This document shows, piece after piece, positions 62,001 through 64,000 of a stretch of DNA of 64,000 nt. Made by a program: the position numbers and the translations under genes. The first letter of the stretch is position 1; each line of letters opens with the position of its first letter. The notes beneath the pieces were generated by a model that made no database searches, was not told where the DNA came from, and saw only the letters and a program-made list of their open reading frames with translations. This DNA is from Stercorarius parasiticus (taxonomy: Eukaryota > Chordata > Aves > Charadriiformes > Stercorariidae), in contig VWZL01004595.1 of the NCBI GenBank assembly GCA_013396915.1, forward strand, positions 248,286 to 312,285, given 5' to 3'.

Positions 62001-64000
62001 CAAACATCTGTCAGCGCATGTGGGAAATAAAGATAGGAGGATCGGGATAAATATATTCCTGTAAAATAGTTCTCACGACATTCTCATTTTTCAGAAGGAA
62101 AAATCTACTCCATATTTTTATTTTGTTCATGATGCAAAGTAATTCTTTCGCGTTGAGACAAAGATGCAGGGAAGAAGCAGGTTTTGTTGGGACTATTTTG
62201 CTATAGAGTTATTCTGCGTTATGATCTTACAAAAGTGAGGTTACATTAATATGTTTATGGGAGAGGGCTGGATTGAAATAATCTTGACAAATGTAGGTAT
62301 ATATCTACATCTGAGCTGGTCACTCCAGGCCCCATTTGCAGACAGTGGAAAGAATGAGGTATTTTTAATGATGTGATACATCTCTCCCTAGATGTCTAAA
62401 ATCAGTCGGATGAATCATGCCCTAAAGTTAGATGAGATGAATTCCATTTCAAGTGTTTAATATGGTTCTGGCTTAATAGTTTGAAAGAATTTTTCTAATA
62501 CACCCAGAAACATTCAGCAAAAGTGCAGACACTCACATCCATGTTATTTAATCAAGTGAATAGCAGCCTTGGACCACTTTCTTGTGAAACCAGGCAATTC
62601 AGACTTTATGGAGCCACTTCTAGCATTTTGTGCATGTTCTGACAAAAGGAATTCATAGACTGTGCTGATCTGCTATTAATATAGGAGCTAATCTTCAGAG
62701 GCGGTTTGTGTCCTCAGCTCCACAGAGCGTACACTGCCTCTTGAAGAGTCCTGGGTGTTTTGCAGGATCGGGCATCAGGAACCCAACTCCTGTGTGTGTA
62801 ACACCACTTTTCCCATTTTCAGGAGCACACATGCACTAATGAGCCTTGAGTTGTCATGGCAAGGTAGCCAGAAAGATTGAAGAAGGTGGTGTCCTGTCTG
62901 TGCTTGGGAACAAAGAACTGCAGATGAATTTGATAGATTTGTAGTCCTTTTAACATTGCACTTGTGTAAGGAGAGACATTTCTCCCTGCGAATATGCCCC
63001 ATTTTAAGGCTCATGCTGAGAATGCACAATCTCGTCTAAAATGTGGGAGAGCTGAAGTGTCAAGCGGGGACATGACGGTAGAATCGGGGCGAGCAGGAAT
63101 TGTTATCTGTCACTTAAGGGGTCTTAAGGGAAGCTGTGATCAAGGAGAGGTCAAATGTCTCAGTTCTAAAACTGTGAGAAAATCTGATTCACTGGGACAT
63201 AACACGTGGCGCAGAGTTTTCCAGGGGCACGTGAGCTAACCAATACCGCGCAGAAACAAGTTCATGGTGTCTGCACAGATATGTATACAGTAATCACTAC
63301 TTACTATACCTGGTCACCATGCTCCAAAATAAAAACAAATTGCAGCTCATAAGCTGACAGTCTTCCCCTTCCCACTAAACTAGTTATTAGATTGTTTAAA
63401 AGTAACAGTCTAGAGTTTGCTTTACGTGCTTCCTGTGACTCTGGTCTTCAGGAGTCACCTTTCAAGCTTTCTTCTGCAAGCGAGAGAAACAGACTCTTTT
63501 TTTCAGATTGAGGAGAATGGGTTTACAGAAAAGCACCAAACATCACAAAGCTCAAGTTAAAATTGTTGAAGCACTCGATTTTCAAAATTTATTTACATTC
63601 CTGGAAGTGATCCTTCATTGGAGGGACAGGAATTAAATAAATGTCTCATTTTGCAATGGAAGAGTGGTTTCTTCCTCAGTATAGTAGGAAGTAGGGAGTA
63701 GTAGGGAGATTGTAATACGTTTACCTTCTTTTAGAGAATTAAGCTGACGATGATCTGTCAAAATCAAGGGGGTCTATTCCACCTTTTCCTGCCAGGCACT
63801 GGTTGATGCTAGCTCATGTGTCTCCATGCTACCTTGTAGAGAACAGCTTTATTAATACTAATGTGAGTTTCCAGGGAATGCTGTGGATTGTCTGGACTTG
63901 CCTACAGAAAAGAAAAAGATCAATTCAAATCCATATTTCTTGAATCTCTTATTGGATGGTAAATAGACTGCTCTTTGGAGTGGAAATGCAGCATTAGAAT
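59082..64000 (+). other. FAT3: FAT3 intron, 5' part
   Basis: The downstream exon, expected to encode the first EGF-like domain, is not found here, so the intron continues past the window. It contains a GA-rich run at 59346-59390, an AATAAA at 59423-59428, a CA-rich stretch near 59873-59898 and a GC-richer segment near 60690-61000. No gene or named transposon is recognised. Confidence 0.8.
59346..59390. repeat. Purine-rich (GA) low-complexity run
   Basis: About 45 bases consist almost wholly of G and A (GGAAGGAAGGGGAGAGGAAG and onwards). No fixed unit length; a degenerate polypurine tract. Confidence 0.85.

Noticed and set aside
59082..64000. Search for the next FAT3 exon (EGF 1 region)
   Set aside because: I found no segment with the expected cysteine spacing joined to an acceptor in the right phase, so the exon is taken to lie beyond the window.
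1..64000. CRISPR array, bacterial operon or mobile defence system
   Set aside because: No regularly spaced repeats with unique spacers and no prokaryotic gene organisation. Everything seen is vertebrate intron-exon DNA.

Overview
The window is a stretch of bird nuclear genomic DNA covering the middle and 3'-central part of one very large gene on the + strand: FAT3, a giant atypical (Fat-type) protocadherin. A bird source is indicated by several CR1 LINE copies with the typical ATTCTATG-type 3' tails, by a long avian-type endogenous retrovirus LTR, and by the absence of mammalian SINEs. Two single unknown bases (22841, 31860) suggest draft assembly sequence. I cannot name the species.

Thirteen exons are recognised: 2773-2912, 12660-12935, 14538-14748, 18624-22697, 30030-30226, 31190-31343, 34104-34337, 48265-48654, 51180-51394, 52076-52213, 54891-55034, 55589-55786 and 58283-59081. 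All introns are GT-AG. The exons total 7,170 nt and join in one open frame of 2,389 whole codons plus a split codon at each end, with no frameshift or stop. Both ends of the gene lie outside the window: upstream are the signal peptide and the first cadherin repeats; downstream are the EGF and laminin-G domains, the transmembrane segment and the cytoplasmic tail.

The encoded segment holds 22 extracellular cadherin repeats (the first partial), ending with the membrane-proximal repeat and the cysteine-bearing region that leads to the first EGF domain. One giant 4,074-nt exon carries 12 complete repeats plus parts of two more. Five inter-repeat linkers in or at the start of this exon lack the calcium-binding DxNDN signature and probably form flexible or bent joints.

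The remaining roughly 57 kb is intron. It contains CR1 fragments on both strands (one with a decayed reverse transcriptase), a solo LTR with an eroded TATA region, MIR-like CORE-SINE relics, small tandem repeats, and several CpG-rich or homeodomain-motif-rich patches that are candidate regulatory elements. I see no second gene, no RNA gene I can support, and no microbial-type system. The most testable oddities are a GYNNGY tandem splice donor after the exon ending at 48654, the frame-neutral giant exon, an open read-through with a poly(A) signal after the exon ending at 59081, and two CpG-rich intronic patches.
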